This document shows positions 1 through 6,008 of a stretch of DNA of 6,270 nucleotides, piece by piece. The notes beneath the pieces are model-generated. The model had not been told where the DNA came from. It did no database searches and saw nothing but the letters and a program-made list of their open reading frames with translations. The position numbers and the translations under genes were made by a program. The stretch's first letter is position 1. Every line of letters begins with the position of its first letter. Origin of the DNA: Candidatus Cloacimonadota bacterium (GTDB lineage Bacteria > Cloacimonadota > Cloacimonadia > Cloacimonadales > TCS61); contig DAOVQH010000156.1 in NCBI GenBank assembly GCA_030628755.1, positions 1-6,270 on the forward strand, in the 5' to 3' direction.

Positions 1-531
1 GGAATAAACCCAGCCGATCCTTTTGGTAAGGAGTTTGAGAAGATTGAATTCAGTCGAGGTCAGATTGATTTTTTTATCCTCTACATAAACTTCGAATTTA
101 TTTGTATTGATCTTCAGGATTTTACCAACTATCAGAATTTCTTTTTCTTTCTGCTTGGGATCGCTTCGTCTGAGAACAGCTTTGACACGGGCAACAAGTT
201 CACGGGGAGAAAAGGGTTTTATAATATAATCATCTGCACCGAATTCCAGACCTAAAATCCGATCGGTTTCCTCTCCTTTTGCAGTTAACATAATTATGGG
301 GATCGAGGAGAATCTATCATTCTTTTTCAGGTTTTTGCAAACATCGAATCCATTTATGTCCGGCAGCATCAGATCAAGCACGATCAAGTCGGGGATTTCA
401 CTTTCCAGGAAGTTCAGTAAACCGGAAGCATCTTCAAATTTAGCTGTCTGGAATCCTGATTTTTCCAGGTTTATGGCAACCAGATCCAGAATATCCAGTT
501 CGTCATCAACGATTGCGATTAGTTTTTTCAT
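1..531 (-). CDS. OmpR/PhoB-family response regulator, C-terminus cut by the window edge
   Basis: This is a cytoplasmic two-component response regulator, expected to be phosphorylated by a sensor histidine kinase and then bind DNA. The visible 177 residues start MKKLIAIVDDELDILDL. They hold a complete receiver domain (about 3-122): the acidic pair D9/D10, phosphoacceptor D53 in VLDLMLPD, switch T83 in MLTAK, GADDY at 98-102 and the conserved K105-P106. A charged linker follows. The start of a winged-helix output domain is visible from about residue 133, with the typical LTSTEFNLLKLL stretch near 157-168. About 50 C-terminal residues should lie left of the window. The ATG at 529-531 is the natural start. 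Its only ribosome-binding candidate is GGTGG (minus strand, 541-545), nine bases upstream and inside a short repeat. It lies 154 bases downstream of glnS on the same strand, so it may be a separate unit. The regulon cannot be told; a PhoB-like role is possible because the output-domain start resembles PhoB/OmpR. A kinase gene may follow beyond the edge. Confidence 0.94.
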   Translation of the reverse strand, partial: MKKLIAIVDDELDILDLVAINLEKSGFQTAKFEDASGLLNFLESEIPDLIVLDLMLPDINGFDVCKNLKKNDRFSSIPIIMLTAKGEETDRILGLEFGADDYIIKPFSPRELVARVKAVLRRSDPKQKEKEILIVGKILKINTNKFEVYVEDKKINLTSTEFNLLKLLTKRIGWVYS

Positions 532-539
532 AATATTTT

Positions 540-557
540 ACCACCGAGAACACCGAG
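540..557 (-). repeat. Two tandem 9-base units (minus strand CTCGGTGTT CTCGGTGGT) over the response regulator's ribosome-binding region
   Basis: On the minus strand two near-identical nonamers, CTCGGTGTT and CTCGGTGGT, lie head to tail and end nine bases before the response regulator ATG. The last unit contains GGTGG, the only Shine-Dalgarno-like string there. Sequences of the type CTCTGTGTTCTCTGTGGT are, from general familiarity, common dispersed intergenic repeats in many bacterial genomes. What is seen here is only the two-unit repeat and its position. That it serves as the ribosome-binding site is inference. Confidence 0.6.
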
Positions 558-665
558 TTTTTAAATTCCTTATCACCTCAGAAAGTACTTGTCCTAATTT
601 TGGTTACACCAAGCAAACAGATTCTTCAAAGAAATAATACAAAATTTAATTTGTTATAATCCTTT

Positions 666-683
666 AATCCGTGTAAATCTGTG
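666..683 (+). repeat. AATCCGTG/AATCTGTG dispersed repeat fragment after glnS
   Basis: AATCCGTG TA AATCTGTG forms two near-identical octamers ten bases apart, just past the glnS stop codon. The same motif, AATCCGTG AA AATCCGC, occurs on the minus strand at about 3554-3570 between holB and the GNAT gene, so this is a dispersed repeat rather than chance. The rest of the 532-685 spacer is AT-rich. It includes a short dyad, TTGGT TAC ACCAA, at 600-612. I see no convincing terminator in it. Confidence 0.5.
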
Positions 684-685
684 AG

Positions 686-2368
686 CTATCTATTTCTCTT
701 TTGAATCTTTGCCCATTCATCACGAAGCGTAACGATCCTGTTGAAAACCAGTTTTTCTTTTGTAGAATCTGGATCAACATAGAAATAACCGAGTCTTTCA
801 AACTGGAAACGAGTTCCGAGTTTTGCATTTTTTAAGCTTGGTTCAAGTTTGCAGTTTTTAATTATTTCAAATGAATTTGGATTAACATTTGATTTAAAAT
901 CTTTTCCTTCCCCTGTTTCATCAGGATTGGCTTTTGTAAAAAGTTTATCGTATAATCGTACTTCAGCTTCAACAGCATGTTTAGAAGAAACCCAATGCAA
1001 CGTTGCTTTTACTTTTCTACCATCGGGAGATTTTCCACCACGTGATTCTGGATCGTATGTGCAATGTAGTTCTGTTATTTCACCGGTTTGTTCATCTTTA
1101 ATGAGACTTTCGCATTTTATGAAATAAGCATAGCGTAATCTGACCTCACGACCGGGAGCTAAGCGGAAGAATTTTTTCGGAGGGTCTTCCATAAAATCAT
1201 CTTTTTCAATATAGATAACCTTTGAAAATGGAACTTTCCGAGTTCCTGCATCCGGGTCTTCAGGATTATTAACTGCATCGAGTTCTTCTTCAAAGTCATC
1301 AGGGTAATTATCAATCACCACTTTGAGAGGTTTTAAAACTGCCATAACTCGAGGAGCTGTTCTGTTTAATTCTTCACGGATAAAATATTCCAGGAGAGCA
1401 ATATCAACAGTGCTGTCAGCTTTTGATAAACCAATTCTATCGCAGAAATTCCTGATCGATTGGGGAGTATAACCACGCCTTCTGAGACCGGAAAGCGTTG
1501 GCATCCTGGGATCATCCCAGTCTGTTACATAATTTTCTTCAACCAGTTCCCTGAGCTTTCTTTTGCTCAATACTGTATAAGTAAGATTCAAACGAGCAAA
1601 TTCTATCTGTCTGGATGGGAAAATTTCCAGATTTTCTATAAACCAATCATAAAGAGGACGATGATTTTCAAATTCAAGAGAACAAAGGGAATAGGTAATT
1701 TTTTCTATTGAATCTGATTGTCCGTGAGTGAAATCATAACTCGGATAAATACACCATTTATCTCCTGTTCTGTGATGTTCTGCGTGAATAATTCTATACA
1801 TAATCGGGTCCCGCATATTTATATTGGGGGAAGCCATATCAATTTTTGCACGAAGAACACATTCTCCGTTTTTGAATTCTCCAGTTTTCATTTTTTCAAA
1901 TAATTCCAGGTTTTCTTCAATACTTCTATCACGATAAGGACTGTTCTTCCCCGGTTCTGTGAGAGTTCCTCTATATTCCCTGATTTCATCAGGGCTCAAA
2001 TGGCAAACATAAGCTTTTCCATCTTTGATGAGTTTTAATGCGAATTCATAAAGTTTATCAAAGTAATCTGAGGCAAAATAAAGACGATCTTCCCAATCGA
2101 ATCCAACCCAGCGAATGTCTTCTTTGATAGATTCAACATATTCTTCCTCTTCTTTGATTGGATTTGTATCATCAAAACGTAAGTTACAAAGTCCGTTATA
2201 ATCTTCAGCAATTCCAAAATTCAAGCAAAAAGCTTTGGCGTGACCAATATGAAGGCATCCATTTGGTTCTGGTGGGAAGCGGGTATGAACAATGCTATTA
2301 TTCTTATTTGTTCTCAAATCCTCTTCAATTATATCACGTATAAAGTTAGTTTTATTTTCAGTTTCCAT
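686..2368 (-). CDS. glnS: Glutaminyl-tRNA synthetase
   Basis: This cytoplasmic class Ic aminoacyl-tRNA synthetase attaches glutamine to tRNA-Gln with ATP. Its 560 residues are close to the 554 of E. coli GlnRS. The Rossmann catalytic domain opens with FPPEPNGCLHIGHAKAF (HIGH at 40-43). It continues with LRFDDTNP (63-70) and the acceptor-binding insertion, and ends with the KMSKS-loop equivalent VLSKR (266-270). The glutamine-type hallmark PSYDFTHGQSDSIEKITYSLC lies near 209-229. The all-beta anticodon-binding region follows from about 340, with RLAPGREVRLRYAYFIKCE around 402-420 and a C-terminal beta barrel reaching LGYFYVDPDS at 526-535. These long GlnRS-type features, and a separate canonical gltX nearby, rule out a second GluRS. 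The start is fixed by GGAG (minus strand, 2374-2377) five bases before the ATG. It begins 11 bases after the holB stop, so co-transcription with holB is likely. No terminator is obvious after its TAG stop. Confidence 0.97.
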   Translation of the reverse strand: METENKTNFIRDIIEEDLRTNKNNSIVHTRFPPEPNGCLHIGHAKAFCLNFGIAEDYNGLCNLRFDDTNPIKEEEEYVESIKEDIRWVGFDWEDRLYFASDYFDKLYEFALKLIKDGKAYVCHLSPDEIREYRGTLTEPGKNSPYRDRSIEENLELFEKMKTGEFKNGECVLRAKIDMASPNINMRDPIMYRIIHAEHHRTGDKWCIYPSYDFTHGQSDSIEKITYSLCSLEFENHRPLYDWFIENLEIFPSRQIEFARLNLTYTVLSKRKLRELVEENYVTDWDDPRMPTLSGLRRRGYTPQSIRNFCDRIGLSKADSTVDIALLEYFIREELNRTAPRVMAVLKPLKVVIDNYPDDFEEELDAVNNPEDPDAGTRKVPFSKVIYIEKDDFMEDPPKKFFRLAPGREVRLRYAYFIKCESLIKDEQTGEITELHCTYDPESRGGKSPDGRKVKATLHWVSSKHAVEAEVRLYDKLFTKANPDETGEGKDFKSNVNPNSFEIIKNCKLEPSLKNAKLGTRFQFERLGYFYVDPDSTKEKLVFNRIVTLRDEWAKIQKRNR

Positions 2369-2379
2369 TTTTTCTCCAA

Positions 2380-3501
2380 TCAGGTAAAAAATGTTTTTGA
2401 TAATTTGTTATAAATTTCGATTAAAATTAATTGTGGATTTACATGTCCCTCGAGTTTTAAAAGCATCTCTTCAAGGAAATTTATCAAATCCGAAGCATAT
2501 TCATCAACGTTTGTGTTGCTTTGATACAGAGTTTCCAGCATATCTGTTTTATCCAGATTGATTATTTCAGTTGGATAGTTCTGAAAATATGATATATCAC
2601 TAATCCAGATGATAAGATGAGAAATTATTTCTGCCAGTTTGCTTTGAGTTTTAGAGGTTCTGTAGCGATTTACAAAATCCAGAAATTGGAGATCGTTTTG
2701 TGTTATCAATATTCTGAGAAGTTCGACTGTTTGTTCACGGGATTCTATCCTACCTTCTTCAACCAGACGTAGTCCCTTTTCCATGTTACCGTTTGCGATA
2801 CGTGCATACATCTTGGCTTCAATGTTTTCCAAAGATTTATTTTCTTCCAGTTTCTTTTCGATTAATTCTCGGGGAACAGGGAAAAAATTAATTTTCTGAC
2901 ATCGGGAGACTATCGTTGGTAATAGTGAACTTGGCTTTGAAGTTGTAAGAATTATTATTGTATCTTCCGGTGGTTCTTCCAGAGTTTTTAAGAATGCATT
3001 TGCAGCTTGAGTTGTCATTTCCTCCGCATTTTCGATGATACATATCTTATAATTTCCTTCATTTGGGCTAAGCTGGATTCTATGCTCCAGCATTCTGATA
3101 CTGGCAATACGGATACCTACATTTTTTGGGAAAAAGAACTCTTTCCAGGGTGTTTCAATTTTGTTATCAATGTAAGCTTTATATTCTTCGAGTATTTTTT
3201 CAGATTTAATTTCCCGATCAATGGAAATATCCGGTTTGTTCGGGTCTTTGGGAAATGGAAAAATAAATAAAAAATCCGGGTGACTAAAAGTGAGAAATTT
3301 CTTGCAGGATGCACACACACCGCAGGGTCTTTTATCCAATGTTGCATGACAATTGAGAGCCATCCCAAAGTATAATGCAGTGGTAAATTTTCCTACTCCT
3401 TCCGGACCAAAGAATAGGTAACTATTGGCAATTTTATCCTGCTCAATAGCTCTTTGTAAAATCTCGATTGCTTTATCTTGACCTTTGATTTTGCTAAACA
3501 T
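2380..3501 (-). CDS. holB: DNA polymerase III delta' (clamp-loader) subunit
   Basis: This 373-residue AAA+ protein should act in the clamp-loader complex that places the sliding clamp on primed DNA at the replication fork. Visible features in order: GQDKAIEILQRAI at 7-19; a P-loop GPEGVGKFT at 32-40; a zinc-binding set C51, C60, C63 and C66 (CxxCxxC preceded by a ninth-residue Cys), followed by SHPDFLFI; a Walker B-like IIENAEEM (155-162); LKTLEEPPEDT near 171-181; a sensor-1 region IILTTSKPSSLLPTIVSR; and the SRC motif with arginine-finger R200. The C-terminal helical collar ends with NPQLILIEIYNKL (355-367), typical of delta'. The protein is shorter than DnaX and lacks its tau extension, and the Walker B DE is replaced by EN, as in several delta' proteins. 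It is therefore called holB rather than dnaX. The ATG at 3499-3501 is preceded by a purine-rich AAGAGAG. It sits directly upstream of glnS. Confidence 0.92.
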   Translation of the reverse strand: MFSKIKGQDKAIEILQRAIEQDKIANSYLFFGPEGVGKFTTALYFGMALNCHATLDKRPCGVCASCKKFLTFSHPDFLFIFPFPKDPNKPDISIDREIKSEKILEEYKAYIDNKIETPWKEFFFPKNVGIRIASIRMLEHRIQLSPNEGNYKICIIENAEEMTTQAANAFLKTLEEPPEDTIIILTTSKPSSLLPTIVSRCQKINFFPVPRELIEKKLEENKSLENIEAKMYARIANGNMEKGLRLVEEGRIESREQTVELLRILITQNDLQFLDFVNRYRTSKTQSKLAEIISHLIIWISDISYFQNYPTEIINLDKTDMLETLYQSNTNVDEYASDLINFLEEMLLKLEGHVNPQLILIEIYNKLSKTFFT

Positions 3502-3523
3502 ATTTCACTCTCTTAATTGCTCA

Positions 3524-3594
3524 CCAGCCGTCGTCAAGACTATGGCTTGGCAAGCGGATTTTCACGGATTGGACGGATAAAACAGATTTTTTAT
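3524..3594 (-). repeat. Dispersed repeat block upstream of holB
   Basis: The spacer between the GNAT stop and the holB start carries, on the minus strand, an AATCCGTG AA AATCCGC segment (about 3554-3570). ATCCGTCC is immediately before it. After it comes an imperfect dyad whose arms are CCAAGCC and GGCTGG (3544-3550 and 3524-3529). The AATCCGTG part is shared with the copy at 666-683 in opposite orientation. From general familiarity, strings of this type recur in intergenic DNA of many environmental bacteria. No coding potential is credible here. Confidence 0.5.
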
Positions 3595-3623
3595 ACATAT
3601 TATGATCCAAATCTTTCCCCTTT

Positions 3624-3669
3624 AACCCTGAACCCAGAACCCTGAACCCTGAACCCTGAACCCAGAACC
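3624..3669. repeat. Tandem heptamer array, AACCC(T/A)G x 6.6
   Basis: Six full units and a partial one of a 7-base repeat lie in perfect phase. Their order is AACCCTG, AACCCAG, AACCCTG, AACCCTG, AACCCTG, AACCCAG, then AACC. The minus strand reads GGGTTCA/GGGTTCT, which is telomere-like in its strand-asymmetric G content. The only variation is T to A at position six, in units two and six. The last base of the array is the first base (plus-strand order) of the GNAT stop codon. The array therefore starts exactly where the GNAT coding region ends on the minus strand. Confidence 0.92.
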
Positions 3670-4238
3670 TAATCCTCTTCCAAAACTTTCTTAATATAAA
3701 CACTTTCAAACTCACTAACTAGAATATCCATATAAATTTCGTCATATTTTTTTCCACCGATAATTTTAACTTCCCTTCGACTACCAATGACTTTAAAACC
3801 ACATTTTTCATAAGAACGAATTCCTCTTTTATTATAGCTGTAAACTTTTAACATAATATTGTTCAGATTCAAAATATTAAATCCATAATCAAGTAGCAGT
3901 TTGGTTGCTTCGGTTCCGTATCCCTTTCCCCAGTAGTTTTTATCTCCAATAAATATGCCTAATTCTGCTTTTCGGTGAAGATGGTCTATATCAAATAAAC
4001 TACAGTTTCCGATGAGTTCGTCTTTTTCTTTATCGATGATAGCAAAGATCTGAGCACCTCTTTTTATCATGTCTTCCAGTATTGCTTTTTCTTTAGTGAT
4101 TCCAATTTGTTGGGAGGGAAGGGACAAAAATCTGATGACCTCTAAGTCGTTTATCCACTCACAATACTGCTCAGCATCATCTAAACTGATAGGGGATAAG
4201 TAGCATTTTTCGCTTATCAATTTCTTAAAATATTTCAT
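3669..4238 (-). CDS. GNAT-family N-acetyltransferase (RimJ/RimL-like)
   Basis: This cytoplasmic enzyme is expected to transfer acetyl from acetyl-CoA to an amine. The substrate is unknown and could be a ribosomal-protein N-terminus, a polyamine or a small molecule. Its 189 residues fit the Acetyltransf_3 (RimJ/RimL) group. The N-terminal part carries LSPISLDDAEQYCEWINDLEV. Motif A runs from about 92 to 120 (AELGIFIGDKNYWGKGYGTEA), with the acetyl-CoA pyrophosphate loop GKGYGTE at 104-110. Motif B follows with NIMLKVYSYNKRGIRSYEK (N136, R141, Y143) and the typical CGFKVIG at 146-152. The ATG is preceded by AAGGA (minus strand, 4245-4249) with six bases of spacing. The gene is on the same strand as gltX and holB but has spacers of 224 and 167 bases, both filled with repeats. 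It is not part of the usual core of this cluster and may be an accessory insertion. Confidence 0.9.
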   Translation of the reverse strand: MKYFKKLISEKCYLSPISLDDAEQYCEWINDLEVIRFLSLPSQQIGITKEKAILEDMIKRGAQIFAIIDKEKDELIGNCSLFDIDHLHRKAELGIFIGDKNYWGKGYGTEATKLLLDYGFNILNLNNIMLKVYSYNKRGIRSYEKCGFKVIGSRREVKIIGGKKYDEIYMDILVSEFESVYIKKVLEED

Positions 4239-4254
4239 TTTTTATCCTTGTTTA

Positions 4255-4374
4255 CCTTGAAAAGGTTTAAAAGAATTTTCCTCCTGCTGAACCTTTTCAA
4301 TGGTTTTTTGCTCAATTAATAACCGTTGAAAAGGTCGATCTTGAATAACTCCTCTGTGGGTAACCTTTTCAAGG
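4255..4374. repeat. Four-arm nested inverted repeat (ACCTTTTCAA family)
   Basis: Four copies of one core alternate in orientation: TTGAAAAGGT at 4257-4266, ACCTTTTCAA at 4291-4300, TTGAAAAGGT at 4326-4335 and ACCTTTTCAA at 4363-4372. The outer pair is a perfect 13-base inverted repeat (CCTTGAAAAGGTT at 4255-4267 with AACCTTTTCAAGG at 4362-4374). The inner pair matches at 14 of 15 positions (4291-4305 with 4321-4335). All arms can pair, so the region could fold as two tandem hairpins or one long nested stem. On the minus strand the last arm ends six bases before the GNAT Shine-Dalgarno. The 66-codon open frame crossing this block is read as repeat translation, not a gene. Confidence 0.85.
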
Positions 4375-4410
4375 TTTTTCCAGAAATAAGTTACAACTAA
4401 CGCAATTCTC

Positions 4411-4440
4411 GACTCATCCCGAAAGCATTCGGGACGAGTC
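4411..4440 (-). repeat. 30-base palindrome (13-base arms, 4-base loop) downstream of gltX
   Basis: On the minus strand the arms GACTCGTCCCGAA and TTCGGGATGAGTC surround a TGCT loop. Twelve pairs are Watson-Crick and the sixth is G-U in minus-strand RNA. In plus-strand RNA that position would be an A-C mismatch, so the minus-strand transcript is the favoured structure. It begins 22 bases after the gltX stop. It could end or stabilise the gltX transcript, but no U-run follows, so it is not a textbook intrinsic terminator. A related hairpin lies at 6009-6037. Confidence 0.85.
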
Positions 4441-4462
4441 AAGTCTTGCTAATTTATATCCA

Positions 4463-5902
4463 TCATTCAAAATCCAAAACATTCGAAAGTCTCTTAATCG
4501 TTTCATCTTTTCCCAGGATATTTATGATTGCTGGAAATTCAGGACCATGCACAATGCCAAAAAGAGCAAGACGCAAGGGGAAATAGAGATCCTTGCCTTT
4601 TATTCCTAATTCTTCTGTTGAACGCTGTAAAAGATTATTAACTGCTTCATCGGATATTGTCTCAATTTCTTTTAAGTTCTCAAACCAGAAAGAATACAGT
4701 TTTTGGGAATTTTCTTCATTGATTAGCATTTTATCTTCTTCGTTAAAATCGGGTTCTATGAAAAATGGCTTTGAGATTTTTGTTATATCAGAAAGAACTG
4801 AAATGCGATTTCGTGCAACATCGATGATTTTCAGGTATTGTTCTTCATTACTGATATCATAACCTGCTTTTATAAAGTAAGGTCTGGCTTTGATGGCAAT
4901 GTATCCCGGCTCTAAACTACGCAGATAGTGTCCATTTATCCAGTTGAGTTTTTCGATATCAAAGACAGCTCCGGATTTACTTATTCTTTTCAATGAAAAT
5001 TCCTGTTCAAGTTTTTCCAGAGTATATAGTTCTTCATCGCTTTTGGAATGCCAGCCGAGAAGGGCAACGAAGTTCAAAAGAGCTTCCGGAAGATACCCTT
5101 TTGCCAGGAAATCCTCAACAGCAACATCCCCCTGCCGTTTACTGAGCTTGCTTTTATCAGGATTAAGAAGCAGCGGGAGATGACACATCTTGGGTGGTTT
5201 CCAACCGAATACATTGTATAGAAATAAGTGCTTAGGAACACTGGAAAGCCATTCTTCACCGCGAATTATATGGCTTATCTTCATAAGGTGGTCATCGATA
5301 ACATTAGCCAGGTGGTAAGTTGGAAATCCATCGGATTTTATCAGGACCTGATCATCCACGGTTTCCCATTTAATTGCTACTCTATCGCGGACTATATCAT
5401 AGAATACAATTTCACCTTCTTTAGGAAGTTTCTCACGTATAACATAGGGCTTTCCCTTTGCCAGATTTTCTTTGATCTCATCTTTGGAAAGCTTTCTGCA
5501 TCTTTCATCATACCTTGCATCGATACCTCGAGCTATCTGTTCTTTACGCATTTTTTCGAGTTGTTCGGGAGTACAGAAGCAATAGTAAGCTGCATCCTTT
5601 TCAATCAGTTCGTTAGCATATTTTCTATATATTGCGGTTCGTTGAGATTGGAAATAGGGTCCGTAATCTCCACCTTTTTCTGGTCCTTCATCATATTCCA
5701 GACCTATTGATTTCAAAGTATTTAAAAGATTCTCAACAGCACCTTCAATGTATCGGGTCTGATCAGTATCTTCGATTCTCAGAATAAATTTCCCTCCAGT
5801 CTTCTTTGCATAGAGGTAGTTATAAAGAGCAGTCCGCAGGCTTCCAACGTGCAGATAACCGGTTGGACTGGGTGCAAAACGAACCCGAATTTCATTACTC
5901 AT
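4463..5902 (-). CDS. gltX: Glutamyl-tRNA synthetase
   Basis: This cytoplasmic class Ic synthetase attaches glutamate to tRNA-Glu with ATP. Its 479 residues compare with 471 in E. coli GluRS. It opens with VRFAPSPTGYLHVGSLRTAL, with the HIGH equivalent HVGS at 18-21. LRIEDTDQTR at 41-50 follows. A zinc-type region has C108-x-C110 and, 24 residues later, C135 in RYDERCRK, but the E. coli His two residues on is K137 here. Next come FPTYHLANVIDDHLMKISHIIRGEEWLSS-type residues (193-221) and the KMSKS equivalent KLSKR (252-256), then the helical anticodon-binding half ending RLSNVLDFE. The start is set by AGGAG (minus strand, 5908-5912) five bases before the ATG. With a genuine glnS nearby, it is likely the discriminating type that charges only tRNA-Glu, which is inferred rather than read from a diagnostic residue. 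It heads the visible minus-strand series and faces a divergent lipoprotein gene. Confidence 0.97.
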   Translation of the reverse strand: MSNEIRVRFAPSPTGYLHVGSLRTALYNYLYAKKTGGKFILRIEDTDQTRYIEGAVENLLNTLKSIGLEYDEGPEKGGDYGPYFQSQRTAIYRKYANELIEKDAAYYCFCTPEQLEKMRKEQIARGIDARYDERCRKLSKDEIKENLAKGKPYVIREKLPKEGEIVFYDIVRDRVAIKWETVDDQVLIKSDGFPTYHLANVIDDHLMKISHIIRGEEWLSSVPKHLFLYNVFGWKPPKMCHLPLLLNPDKSKLSKRQGDVAVEDFLAKGYLPEALLNFVALLGWHSKSDEELYTLEKLEQEFSLKRISKSGAVFDIEKLNWINGHYLRSLEPGYIAIKARPYFIKAGYDISNEEQYLKIIDVARNRISVLSDITKISKPFFIEPDFNEEDKMLINEENSQKLYSFWFENLKEIETISDEAVNNLLQRSTEELGIKGKDLYFPLRLALFGIVHGPEFPAIINILGKDETIKRLSNVLDFE

Positions 5903-5930
5903 ATAGACTCCTGTTTGTATCTTGGTTTCT

Positions 5931-5958
5931 AAGAAATTGAATAATTGGATAGTGTCAA
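5931..5958 (-). promoter_or_regulatory. Possible sigma-70 promoter for gltX
   Basis: A perfect TTGACA lies on the minus strand at 5953-5958. Sixteen bases downstream is TTTCTT (5931-5936), a weak -10 matching three of six consensus positions. It lies about 30 to 55 bases before the gltX start, a sensible place. The -35 is convincing by eye and the -10 is not. Confidence 0.35.
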
Positions 5959-6008
5959 TTTTTTAATTACTTTTCTTTACCCTTGAGACACGCGAAAAAC
6001 ATTTTACT

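Noticed and set aside
600..612. TTGGT-TAC-ACCAA dyad as an operator for the response regulator
   Set aside because: Only five bases per arm, one copy, and no recognised regulator half-site. Chance is a sufficient explanation.
296..637. 113-codon plus-strand open frame over the response regulator
   Set aside because: It is antisense to conserved receiver-domain codons, with low-complexity serine and phenylalanine content typical of shadow frames. The HREHRVF part is the intergenic repeat.
3521..3715. 64-codon minus-strand open frame before holB
   Set aside because: Its middle is a translation of the GGGTTCA heptamer array and the AATCCGTG repeat, and it overlaps the GNAT 3' end in another frame.
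4411..4440. Palindrome as a rho-independent terminator of gltX
   Set aside because: The stem is strong, but the minus strand continues GAGAATTGCG with no U-run, so it was listed as a repeat hairpin instead.
4242..4442. 66-codon minus-strand open frame between gltX and the GNAT gene
   Set aside because: It runs across the palindrome and all four ACCTTTTCAA arms, has no ribosome-binding site I can see, and its residues (LEKV, PFQRLL, IEKV, FKPFQG) are translations of the repeat arms.
5228..5710. 160-codon plus-strand open frame inside gltX
   Set aside because: It lies wholly antisense to a well-conserved gltX, has no ribosome-binding site and no recognisable domain. It is a shadow frame.
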